Both the position numbers and the translations under genes were made by a program. The notes under the pieces were generated by a model. The model made no database searches and was not told the origin of the DNA. It saw only the letters and a program-made list of their open reading frames with translations. From NCBI RefSeq assembly GCF_963676685.1, contig NC_092353.1, positions 13,334,361 through 13,398,360 on the forward strand: a stretch of 64,000 nucleotides of DNA. The letters are read 5' to 3'. The DNA is from Mytilus edulis. Taxonomy: Eukaryota > Mollusca > Bivalvia > Mytilida > Mytilidae. Below, in pieces: positions 24,801 through 34,200 of the stretch (the stretch's first letter is position 1; each line of letters starts with the position of its first letter).

Positions 24801-27800
24801 TGATTCAAAATAAAGAAAGAAATAATTTAATGACTGGGACAAGTTTATCATGTTCATATGGGATTAAAACAATTACTTTATTTGTGGCATCTCCTAAAGG
24901 ACTGGTAGGTTCTTCATCTATGGCCACATTTCTCCTTTTCAACAGCTGGTCATCTTTCTTAGATTTTCTTAGTTCTACAGAAACTTCATTTCTACGTCTT
25001 CTCATCTCCTGAAATATACATTCTTAATTATTATCAATCAATTTTTTGGAATTTACCTATAATACCTGAATATTGACCATGTTAATCAATCACAGCAGTT
25101 TAAATACCTCTTTAGCGCTCACTAACATGTTTAACCCCACCACATTCTTTATGTGCCTGTCTTAAGTCAGGAGCCTAAAGAGGAGCGGTTGTTTTTTTTT
25201 TTATTGAACTTTTTCATATATTTGAAGTAAGTGCCTAGCAGTCTAAGATACAATATGGTTTTTTTTTCCTCATTGTTGAAGGTCGTACAGTTGCCTTTAA
25301 TTGCTGGCATCAACTTTATTTGAACTTTTGTGGATACAATGCAGCTGTCTCATTGGAAATCAAACCATTTCTCCTTATTTTCTTATATTCATTCTAAGGC
25401 CAAAAATATGTATGTGGTTTATTCAATATAAACCATGATCATGATGATAACGGACCAACACTGCCTTTTTTCTGCTTTGATACTTTATAAAAAAAAAGAG
25501 TAATTGAATTATCTACATGTAACTTTGCATGTTTCCTGTATGATAAATCTTTTAACTGCTTTTTACTTATGGTTCAAGAAATAAAAATGAAAACAACACG
25601 TTATAATTTTCACGAGTCTGAAACAATTTTCAATATAACCTTCATCGAAAATGTCCTTTCGTTCTAAAAATAGATTGTTGAAAGGGTCCCGTTGAAATGT
25701 TGACAGTCTGCACCGTTAGCCACGAGTCCGATGCCCCAGACTAGTAAAATTTCATTCAGACTAGTAAGTTTTTGCAAAACTTTGCTTGGACCAATAAGAA
25801 AAATGTCAGAATATTGGTCTTCGGACTAGTAGTTGAAAAAGTTTTTGGTGCAGACTGATGTTCCGTTGCTTAAAGGTACGGTACACGTGGTGAGGAAACA
25901 TTTCGATCTCTCTGTCTTTATCCAATTAGCGTTAGCCATGTTTTCATAATTCTTTTCATACTTCTGGGGACTTAACATAACACTTAGCAATGAATTAAAA
26001 CGAAAGTAAATTTCCGGTAAAAATATTGAATAGAAACATGTTTTAAGTACCCGGCCACGTCCACTTGTATGTTTGTCCATCTGATGAGTTAAGCCTTTTT
26101 TCAACTGATTTTTATAGTTTGTTCTTATGTTGTACTGTTATACCACTGTCCCAGCTTAGGGGAGTGTTGGGATCCCCCTAACATGTTTAACCCCGCCACA
26201 TTATTTATGTATGTGCCTGTCCAAAGTCAGGAGCCTGTAATTCAGTGTGGTTGTCATTTGTTTGTGTGTTACATATTTGTTTTTTTCTTTTCATTTTTGT
26301 TGAGCCTTCGACTTTAGTCAAAAAAGCGAGACTAAGCGATCATACATTCCGTCGTCGGCGGCGGCATCCACAAATATTCACTCTGTGGTTTAAGTTTTTG
26401 AAATTTTAATAACTTTCTTAAACTATACTGAATTTCTACCAAACTTGGACAGAAGCTTGTTATGATCATAAGAAAGTATCGAGAAGTAAATTTTGTAAAA
26501 ATAAAATTCCATTTTTTCCGTATTTTACTTATAAATGGACTTAGTTTTTCTGCGAGGAAACATTACATTCACTCTGTGGTTAAAGTTTTTTAAATTTTAA
26601 TAACTTTCATAAACTATCCTTGATTTGTACTAAACTTGGACAGAAGCTTGTTTATGATCATAAGATAGTATCAAGAAGAAAATTTTGTAAAAATAAATTT
26701 CCACTTTTCCGTATTTTACTTATAAAAGGATACTTTTTCTGCAAGGAAACATTACATTCTCTCTGTGGTTAAAGTTTTTAAAATTTTAATAACTTTCATA
26801 AACTATCCTTGATTTGTACCAAACTTGGACAGAAGCTTGTTTATGATCATAAGATAGTATCAAGAAGAAAATTTTGTAAAAATAAATTTTCACTTTTCCG
26901 TATTTTACTTATAAATGGACTTAGTTTTTTTGCCAGAAACAAAACATTCACTCTGTGGTTGTTTTTAAAAATTTTATAATGTTCTTAAACTATCCTGGAT
27001 TTCTACCAAACTTAGACAAAAGCCTGTTTCTGATCATAAGATATTATTCAGAAGTGAATTTGGTAAAAAAAAAAAATCACTTTTTCCGTATTTTACTTAT
27101 AAATGGACTTCCAGTTAACATTACATACAGTCTGCAGTTAAAGTTTAATAAAAATTTTATAAAACATTTATTAGATTCATAAACTATCCTGGATTTTTTT
27201 ACCAAACTTGGAAGCTTCTTTCAATCAAAAGACAGTATCGAGAGGGAAATTTTTATTGATGTTTTTCCTCATTTCTGTTGAGTCTGCGATTAACAGCAAA
27301 AGTACAGGGCTTTCCATTGAAGCCGGTAGCCGGCGGAAATCCGCAGTTTGCGGTGGCTTCAAGTGCCCGCTACTTCGCTGACAAAAATATAAATTCAAAA
27401 AGAAAAAAATATCTTTTTCAAATGTTTACAGGCAGCCGAGAGACGTATTGTCGCAAAGTCGCGGTCACGATAAACAAGGATGAAAAGTCAGTGTTTACCT
27501 TGGGCTAAATATAGTTCACATGAATTCAGGTCACTGATTGGTTGTCTATTTAAAGTCAGAATGCATCGTTTCTTTTTAAAGATAACAAGAGAGACGTTCC
27601 GGTGGCCATTGAAGGATAACAATAGAGACGTTCCGATGGTCATTAACTCGTTGGCTTTTTTGGCTTTTAAAACGTGAAAACAATCAGATTAGGATGACAA
27701 TCTTATGTTATGAAATAATATCAGTCAAATTAAAGAAAGTGTAGTAGATCATATTGTTCAGAATCTGGAAAACAGTCTCTTTTGAAGTTCATTTTTCAAA

Positions 27801-29550
27801 GCCCACGTGGTGTTCAGAGAGGTCAAAAACGAAAGTAGAATATTGTCGACTCGACCTCAAATAAATAACATTTCCAAATGATTTATGTATCCGACTTATT
27901 GAATAGTTTACAAAAAAAAAGAGAAAATCAGGGGATATATCAATTTTCTGTCAATGCTTGTGAAATAATTGTATGGTTTAAATACGCGTAACAGTCTTTA
28001 GAGAGAAAAGGGGGGTCATTTGTTTACAAATGCACGTAGTTATGCAAAATAAATCGAGCAAGATTTTTTTAACAAATCGGATTATTGTATGAATTAATCT
28101 CCTTTAAAAGTAAATGAATTTCAAGCGTAAGGTAAAAAAAAATAACATAAAAAAAAAAAAAAAATTCTTTGAGATTTTTTTTCTTTCTTTAATTTCATAC
28201 ATAAAAAATGGTCATTTGAAAGATGAAATTAGGTGCCAGGAGATTGCGAGAATGTAGGATTTTGCTCTATTTATATCAGAGCTTCTGGGGGCCTTCAGCG
28301 GCCCCCAGACCCCCTGCCGTAAGGCACCAAGCTTACAGCTTGGTGGGCGTCCGGCTTTGCCGAACGCATGTTACAGCCGCCTATAATTTTAATTCAGCCT
28401 TCTACTTCAATTTCAATGGAAAGCCCTGAAAGTAGGCGAGACACTGGGTTCCGTGGAACCCTTACGAATTTTTTTACATAAATAAGGCCGTAATTTTTCT
28501 CGTTTTTATTGTTTTACGTTGTCTTATCTGGGCCTTTTATAGCTGACTATGCGGTATGGGCTTTGCTCATTGTTGAAGGCCATACGGTGACCTATAGTTG
28601 TAAATGTCTGTCATTTTGGTCTTTTGTGGATAGTTGTCTCATTGGCAATCATACCACATCTTTTTTATATTTAGTTTCCTTTTGAGAGGATTATGATGAT
28701 AACAAGACTCGGCTAGTGTTGGCAGGAAGCGTCCCTTGAACGTATGGGGTTGTGCAATGGCGCGTCCAGGCGTGTTTGCGTGCCTTAACGATAACAGGGT
28801 TAGAACTCATCAAAACGAAATCAGTTGGAACATGAAAGGCCAAATCACTTGTTATATGAAGTCAGCATCAGAAACCAAAAGTTCTAAGAAGGGACAAGAA
28901 AATCCAGATTTATGTAAATAAAATTAGACAAAAGCATTGTTTATTTTTAGTTCAAGAGTATATATAGTATATATTTATTTTAGTTGATGAGTGAACACAC
29001 ACATTCAATATCGTCTTAATGGAAAAAACCAATACACTAAGGAGCTTGGTGGTAAAAACCCAATTTGATATTTGCTTGACGGGTGACTTAGACAGCTCGA
29101 CTTGGAATTAATAATGCAATTGAAAAACTATTTCACTCAAATAGATAAAAAAAATGGAGGGGTAAAAACCCCAATTTGTGAATTCTTATCTGGAGCTCTG
29201 ATGACTAAAACAGACCTTAAAAAAATAGATAAATCTATCTAAGATTAATTTTGTCTAAGGGAGTTGAATCTTTTCTTATAAATTTACAAAAAGCATCAAA
29301 TCTTTCTTTTATTTTAAAGACTGACTAAATGTTTTGTTATATAATTGCTACACAAAAAATTTAATAATCTGACCTTCTAAATTTTGGGGCCTAATCATTT
29401 CCTTTCATTACAACACTCATTAAACAAATATTACTTTAATATGTGTAATATGAATATTTATTTTAATTTATTACTCAGTTCTTCACTTACATCAACATCT
29501 CTTCCTTTGTTTTTGTAGGTTTTAATACGAGCATTTTCATTGGAAGGCAT
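18779..29550 (-). CDS. KPNA2: Importin subunit alpha, KPNA2 (alpha-1) subfamily
   Basis: Nuclear import adaptor that binds classical NLS cargo and importin-beta. Coding exons in gene order: 29550-29491, 25008-24877, 24466-24279, 24015-23843, 23382-23300, 21945-21735, 21338-21052, 20490-20308, 19442-19293, 18874-18779. Together they give 520 codons plus stop with all frames intact (the human protein is 529). The N-terminus is an importin-beta-binding domain with RRRR at 23-26 and KRR at 44-46. Armadillo repeats follow, with NLS-binding Trp/Asn pairs at W136/N140, W178/N182, W221/N225, W347/N351 and W389/N393. The acidic tail EEDE fits the family's export-factor binding end. Wording such as [11 protein letters not shown] and [13 protein letters not shown] places it in the KPNA2 clade rather than KPNA1/5/6 or KPNA3/4. 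Confidence 0.97.
19293..19442 (-). CDS. KPNA2: KPNA2 coding exon 9 (residues 440-489)
   Basis: Encodes the tenth armadillo region with [20 protein letters not shown]. Acceptor GAATAG and donor GTTAGT. Confidence 0.95.
19551..20008. mobile_element. MITE with ATGGGGACGGAGTC ends
   Basis: The left end ATGGGGACGGAGTC and the right end GACTTCGTCCCCAT are inverted copies with one mismatch. TTTA-like flanks may be a target duplication. The 458-bp interior is non-coding, in KPNA2 intron 8. Confidence 0.7.
20308..20490 (-). CDS. KPNA2: KPNA2 coding exon 8 (residues 379-439)
   Basis: Carries KEAAWAITN (W389/N393), part of the minor NLS-binding groove, and [10 protein letters not shown] of the next repeat. 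Phase 0 at both ends, donor GTATGT. Confidence 0.96.
21052..21338 (-). CDS. KPNA2: KPNA2 coding exon 7 (residues 283-378)
   Basis: The longest exon, 287 nt. It includes [13 protein letters not shown] (Arg305/Asn309, the repeat where Trp is normally replaced by Arg) and [11 protein letters not shown] (W347/N351). The donor is GTTTGT, weaker than the others. Confidence 0.95.
21735..21945 (-). CDS. KPNA2: KPNA2 coding exon 6 (residues 213-282)
   Basis: Contains [19 protein letters not shown] (W221/N225) and [12 protein letters not shown] (W263/Y267). It ends one base into a glycine codon completed by exon 7. Confidence 0.96.
22036..22910. mobile_element. Possible element with ATTTCAGACT ends
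   Basis: A 10-bp perfect inverted pair (ATTTCAGACT and AGTCTGAAAT) bounds 875 bp. Just inside the left end is a perfect hairpin, CATTCGGTCTGGTAA with its complement (22136-22176), and related ACCAGACC and GTCCGAC motifs recur near the right end. No target duplication or coding sequence is evident. It lies in KPNA2 intron 5. Confidence 0.4.
23300..23382 (-). CDS. KPNA2: KPNA2 coding exon 5 (residues 185-212)
   Basis: A short 83-nt exon encoding [13 protein letters not shown] and EPLLRLIK. Donor GTAAGT. The loop before LRNVTW is about four residues shorter than in human KPNA2. Confidence 0.94.
23843..24015 (-). CDS. KPNA2: KPNA2 coding exon 4 (residues 127-185)
   Basis: Contains [20 protein letters not shown] and [12 protein letters not shown], two armadillo repeats of the major NLS-binding groove (W136/N140, W178/N182). 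Both edge codons are split and are completed in frame by the neighbouring exons. Confidence 0.97.
24279..24466 (-). CDS. KPNA2: KPNA2 coding exon 3 (residues 65-127)
   Basis: Covers the linker and first armadillo repeat: [35 protein letters not shown] and [11 protein letters not shown]. Donor GTTACT is unusual, but the frame and protein match require it. Confidence 0.94.
24877..25008 (-). CDS. KPNA2: KPNA2 coding exon 2 (residues 21-64)
   Basis: Encodes the core of the importin-beta-binding domain, with [20 protein letters not shown] and KRRNV, followed by [10 protein letters not shown]. Acceptor ATTTCAG, donor GTAATT. Confidence 0.96.
25704..25857. mobile_element. MITE, CAGTCTGCACC family, copy A
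   Basis: Ends CAGTCTGCACC and GGTGCAGACTG; interior GTCCGATGCCCCAGACTAGT. It is nearly identical over its length to copy B at 29773-29936. Confidence 0.8.
26299..28465 (+). mobile_element. Tandem-core element (about 180-190 bp units), interrupted
   Basis: The head has TTGAGCCTTCGACTTTAG and GTCGTCGGCGGCGGC. Units with CTCTGTGGTT or TCTGCAGTT follow at 26391, 26572, 26761, 26951 and 27131. The tail TTGAGTCTGCGATT...GGCGAGACACTGGG is split by the element at 27305-28428. It is non-coding, like the microsatellite/tandem-core elements elsewhere in the window. Confidence 0.7.
27305..28428. mobile_element. TIR element with CAGGGCTTTCCATTGA ends, 6-bp target duplication
   Basis: Perfect 16-bp terminal inverted repeats CAGGGCTTTCCATTGA and TCAATGGAAAGCCCTG bound 1,124 bp. 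The flanks AAAGTA (27299-27304 and 28429-28434) look like a 6-bp target duplication. The right subterminal region is GC-rich with hairpins (GGGGGCC...GGCCCCC, CCGGCTTTGCCG). No transposase is seen, so it is non-autonomous; the superfamily is not identified. Confidence 0.8.
28553..28665 (-). repeat. Dispersed repeat, GTGGTATGATTGCCAATGAG family
   Basis: On the minus strand it reads GATGTGGTATGATTGCCAAT...CTATAGGTCACC...TATGGCCTTCAACAATGAG. Related copies lie at 25267-25370 (minus), 49001-49180, 53157-53256, 54930-54985 and 58190-58290 (plus). Confidence 0.65.
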
Positions 29551-29572
29551 CTTTTACAGCTTTCTTTTAAAT
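29491..29572 (-). CDS. KPNA2: KPNA2 first coding exon (residues 1-20, with 5' UTR)
   Basis: The ATG is at 29548-29550. The exon starts at an acceptor (TATTTCAG, rc of 29573-29580), leaving 22 nt of 5' UTR, and encodes [16 protein letters not shown] before donor GTAAG. The presence of an acceptor implies a non-coding first exon further upstream. Confidence 0.9.
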
Positions 29573-29772
29573 CTGAAATAATCAGAACTTTTAGCACTTG
29601 TAATTATAATATATATCTAGATTCAGATGTACAATAACAATGTCAACATATCAATATAACTAAATTTTTTAAATCCTAAAGATTTTCATGAGTCATTTTC
29701 ATTTTCTGATTAGTGAAACATGAAAGCAAGTTTTTATGATTTTAATTTGATTTTAGATCGCATACATGTCAG

Positions 29773-29936
29773 CAGTCTGCACGGTTAGCCACTAGTCCGA
29801 TGCCCCAGACTAGTCAAATTTGGTTCGGACTAGTAAGTTTTTGCAAAACTTTGTTTGGCCCAATAAGAAAAATGTTAGAATATTAGTCTTCGGACTAGTA
29901 GTTTAAAAAGTTTTTGGTGCAGACTGATATTTATTG
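29773..29936. mobile_element. MITE, CAGTCTGCAC family, copy B
   Basis: Same ends and interior as copy A at 25704-25857, including GACTAGTAAGTTTTTGCAAA. It lies in the 5' UTR intron of KPNA2. The two copies are in the same orientation. Confidence 0.8.
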
Positions 29937-30691
29937 TCATGCATGTGAAGCAAACTTTTCCAGATATATTTTTCTGTAATATTTATGTCCAACTTACGTC
30001 AGAAAATTAAAATAAGCCTGAATATTATCGTTGCTAAAAAAAACATGAAAAATTTCTACATACAACATCACAGTAACCAAATTGCAGTTGAAATCTTGCA
30101 TGTCTTTGATCAAAATGTTATCAAAAAGTAATCAGGAAGTGAAAAGTAACTGATTAACGTTAAAAAAATTGACTGATCACAATGATTTCATGAAATAATG
30201 AAATCAATTACAGCTGATTATGATAACATTTACCTAAAGCCTGCATGCAAGTCATAAAAAAAGGGGATTCCAACCATATGTCCACATAATTCATTTTTCA
30301 ACAAAAAGGGGGGGGGTAAATAAATTAGCTCGATTAATACTGGTTTACTGTAATATGCATTTAAAATTATCAATTTTTAAAATAAAGATGAATAAATAAC
30401 AGATATTGAACTAAAAAAACTGCACCGTAGAAGTTATATTATTGGCATCATCATAAAAAATTGCTAATCACACTCACAGCATCCAAAACGACAAAAGCAG
30501 AGCTGAATGACATTAAAATCTAAATTAAGATGTAACGATTAATTGTATTGTAATAATAATAGGCAAACAAAATCAAAAAGGATAAAGTATTAAATTTTAA
30601 CAGACACTACTTTAAAATTATGATAAAGATGTTAAAGTTTGTAGGTTCTTTGTCGTAAATTATCCCTTAAAAATACTGAATTTCATTTTAC

Positions 30692-30810
30692 CTGAATACT
30701 GATATCTTCGTTAATACTGTTTCAATAAGATTTCTTTACTGCAATTGGTTTCTGGTACAATATAGCCAATTCTTGTTTTCTTCTCTATGCGTGTATTGTG
30801 AAACTGCTTT
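30692..30810 (-). other. KPNA2: Candidate non-coding first exon of KPNA2
   Basis: On the minus strand, ...CAGTATTCAG is followed by GTAAAA (intron start at 30691), a plausible donor that would pair with the acceptor at 29573. A TATA-like TTTTATATTA on the minus strand at about 30826-30835 would place transcription start near 30800. The outer end is therefore approximate. Confidence 0.4.
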
Positions 30811-30857
30811 TTAAAAATTCCGGGTAATATAAAATGTCATTTTGCCGTTTCGTTTTG

Positions 30858-30892
30858 ATTGGATGATAGAAAATAAAGATAATTTTCATTGG
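30858..30892. promoter_or_regulatory. Pair of CCAAT boxes (as ATTGG), 30 bp apart
   Basis: ATTGG at 30858-30862 and 30888-30892 read CCAAT in the KPNA2 direction. Spacing of about three helical turns is typical of NF-Y-bound, often bidirectional, cell-cycle promoters. Further CCAAT cores lie at 30744-30748 (inverted) and 30766-30770, inside the proposed KPNA2 first exon. Function is inference from position and spacing. Confidence 0.55.
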
Positions 30893-30894
30893 TT

Positions 30895-30909
30895 GTAGCC
30901 ACTAGCAAC
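30895..30909. promoter_or_regulatory. X-box (RFX-binding motif) upstream of CEP43
   Basis: GTAGCC-ACT-AGCAAC fits the X-box consensus GTNRCC-N(0-3)-RGYAAC at every fixed position. It lies 252 bp before the CEP43 start codon and directly beside the second CCAAT box. RFX factors drive cilium and centriole genes, which suits CEP43. Confidence 0.6.
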
Positions 30910-31160
30910 AAAACAAGCCGAAAGTATATTTTCAAGACTTTTCTCTATCCATATGGAAAGTCTAGAGTGTTTCGAAACAAGCACCTGTTCTACGGAAATA
31001 TGTTTTTTCCAATGAAAAGCTGTTCAAAAGATATTTTTTTAAAGAAATATTAGAAGTGCAGATTTTTTTTTATTATTAAAGCTTCATTAATAAAACATTG
31101 TTTTAGTAAATATTGTCCGACTTCCGTTCATGCGCTAGATACCTATTTCCCAAAACAATC

Positions 31161-31241
31161 ATGTCGGCAGACGAAGACACCGAGCTTCGTGATCTTGTAG
31201 CTCAAACTTTAGAGACAAATGGAGTTTTAGGAAAAATCAGG
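31161..31241 (+). CDS. CEP43: CEP43 coding exon 1 (residues 1-27)
   Basis: Encodes the conserved N-terminal helix EDTELRDLVAQTLETNGVLG, the start of the dimerising TON/LisH module. Donor GTATTT. Confidence 0.93.
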
Positions 31242-34200
31242 GTATTTAAAACCATACAAAATATTGAAAGTTATTGGTGGCTAAGCTAACATGACGCACA
31301 TATATTCATAACGCCATTCTATTTGAATTTTAAGACGTTGCTGATGACGCTTTTGCATCCATGATGCATGTACTGACAAGAAGTTGGCAAAGTTACCACG
31401 GAATGTAGAAATATTTGTGACATGTTTACAAATATTAGCAATGCATGAGCGTCATAAATATTTATTTTACGTCGTATTTGTCCGAAATCTTGATTTATAT
31501 TGTATTTATCATAATTGGTTAAACTATAAATCTGTAAAAAAAAAATATAAACTTTTGGTTCAAATTATCTCCCCTTAAATTAGAAGCAAATACATGTACT
31601 ATGCATGACACAGTGATTATCGCATTTTAAGGGGATTACAATAAATCCCTTTCAGTTAAAGTTGTTAGACATAGTCTGCAAAAATATTGATAACAAAAAA
31701 ATTCCCCAGGTATTTATATTTTTTAATACACACCTTGTCGCTATTTGTTAGCCATTTCTGGACATCTCACAGGTTCCCAGAAAATTTTGACATCATAATA
31801 AAAAATATCTGACGCCACAATGGAAAAGTGTTTGTTTGTATGACGTCATTAGTTCTAACGGTGCAGATTCTCTGGTCAGCCGGGAATAGCAATAAGGTGT
31901 CTTCTTACTTGTACAGGTCTACTCAAAAGACAAATTATTTATTAGAAAACATTGAATGTATGTTATTTAAAATAAAAAAATAAAAATTATGTATACAAGT
32001 TGGAAGTTTTTCCTTTAACTTGGACCAGTACATGCTACTCGAAGATACACCCCTATGAAAAATTATATGAACAACAGTACACAACATAAAAAACACTTGA
32101 TTAGCCTGTATAAGTGGGTTTTTTTTAACAGTGCTTGTCTTAAACCAATATTGTCACATGCTTTGGATTTTGGAAACCTACATTGAAAAACTGTAAACAT
32201 CAAAAGTGATCAGTAACTATACAATTATAAAAGATCGACAGGAATGATATTATGGCCATGAATTATTTTCTAGTCTATTACATTTATATGTTGGAAAGTG
32301 GCAGGGGCGGATGCAGGAATTTTCGAAAGGGGGGGTGCTAACCCAGGCCCTGGAGGGCATAGGGGGGGTGCAAAACATATGTCCCGATACAAATGCATTG
32401 ATCGGCAAAAATAAAGGGGGGGTGTGCACCCCCGGAACCCCCCCCCCCCCCCCCCCTGGATCCGCCACTGAGTGGCCATTGACATTGATTAAGATCATGG
32501 TGCACATAGATCCAGATGATTGACAAAGGCTCTTTAGAATCTCCAGTTTAATTTGGCCTTAGCCAACAGCACTATTCTTTTCTTTGACTGAAATAGAAAA
32601 TTAAAAAAACCTTTATAATTCACTGATTTGTATCAACCTGCTGAATTTACATCATTTTAGTTTAAAAGATTTTGAATACATGTAAATTAATATAGATATG
32701 ATGACATGGACAATGATGGATGAGAGGCATATTAAACTTTTCCAAAAAACAACGCTTAATTTCTTAAAAATTATTTTCAGGCACAGCTGAGGGCCAGTGT
32801 ATTCCTAGCTTTAGAAGAACAAGAGTCTTCACAGGTATGATTTTTGTATGCCATAATGAACAAAAGTCCTTAAATAAATGAACCTGTCAAAAATAGGATC
32901 ATTTGCTATAAGTCTGATAAAAAGAGATACATGATTTACATACCGGTGAACCAATACATGTTTGGTGTAAATATATCACTTTCTATTAGCTTAAATTACT
33001 CTTTGCTTTACCTTTGATATAACCCTTTTAAGAAATTGTTTAGAATCAATCATTGCTTTCTACATTGTTGTACACTATGACTTGATCAGAATTTCAACAT
33101 ACTCATCTCAATGTATAGTTATTGCATTTAATGGTTTTCAATTGGATCAAGATTTTGCTTTTAATGTGATAGGATTATTAACTCTTTTTGTTGATGTGGA
33201 TTGGCACTCGGTTGATAGACAATTAAGATTCAAGTAGATACACAATATCAATATTCACAGTCTAGAGATCACTGTAGACCAACTATCAAATTAAAAAAAA
33301 ACCTTTAATATAGGCCAATATGTCATTGGGTTTCATCTTCAGCTAAATAAATATTAAAACAAATAAATGGGAGGAAATTGTTCTTATCATCAAGTATATA
33401 TTTTATTTATAACTTGTCAGTGTCTGTAAAAATCAAGCTGAAATTCTGGAAAAGTAAGATATATATTGTATGTATCAAGATTACATTTACATATTTTACC
33501 TAAATTTTATGTGATCTGAATTATGTACAGCGTAAAACTTTGATATATTTTATATGTTGATTTTAATTAAAGATATCATCCTAATTTGGTATGCATACAG
33601 ATTATATAAAAGTTTGAATTGTGTTATATTTGAGAATGAATGATTAAGGTATTTTCCCATTGGTACTCAGACTACATCTTCTTGTTCATATTTTATTGTC
33701 ATTTGTTTATGCAATAATGAAGGTTTCTTTACTGATTTCTCTTTTTATTTATTTGTAGAATAAGACTCCATTTGCAAACCATGACCTAAGGAAATTTCTT
33801 GGTACAAAGGAAGGTAAATAATCTTGTATGACATGAATGAAACCTTCTTCAGTAATATACCAGTGTCTGTCTATGAACTACATTTTTTTTGTATATGTAG
33901 TTCTAAATCATCTGAATTTAGAAAAGAAATAAGATAATTTCAACTGACACTTTTAAAGATCTGCCTTCAAAACCAAAAAAAAAATTCTGACAAAGTTCTT
34001 AAGAGAGACACAAGAACATGTTGCAGTTTGAACCACCAATTTTTTTTATCAGTGACAAAAAATAAATTGAAAATAGCAATGAAATTCAGTTTCAAAGAAA
34101 CACTTTACTCAATAATTATAGTCTGGTAGAAAACAAAAGTGCAGAGTCAAGGAAAACATTAACATATCATGATAAATAAAAATTTAAAAAAAAAGATTGC

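Larger units (their letters stand above)
25009..29490 (-). other. KPNA2 intron 1 (within coding region), transposon-rich
   Basis: The longest KPNA2 intron, 4.5 kb. It holds one MITE of the CAGTCTGCACC family (a second copy lies in the upstream 5' intron), a tandem-core element interrupted by a nested TIR element, and dispersed-repeat fragments at 25267-25370 and 28553-28665 on the minus strand. Confidence 0.8.

Noticed and set aside
26955..27182. 75-codon frame inside the tandem-core element
   Set aside because: It lies wholly within diverged repeat units.
27278..27508. Plus-strand frame across the left end of the TIR element
   Set aside because: The coding look comes from GC-rich subterminal repeats; no transposase motif is present.
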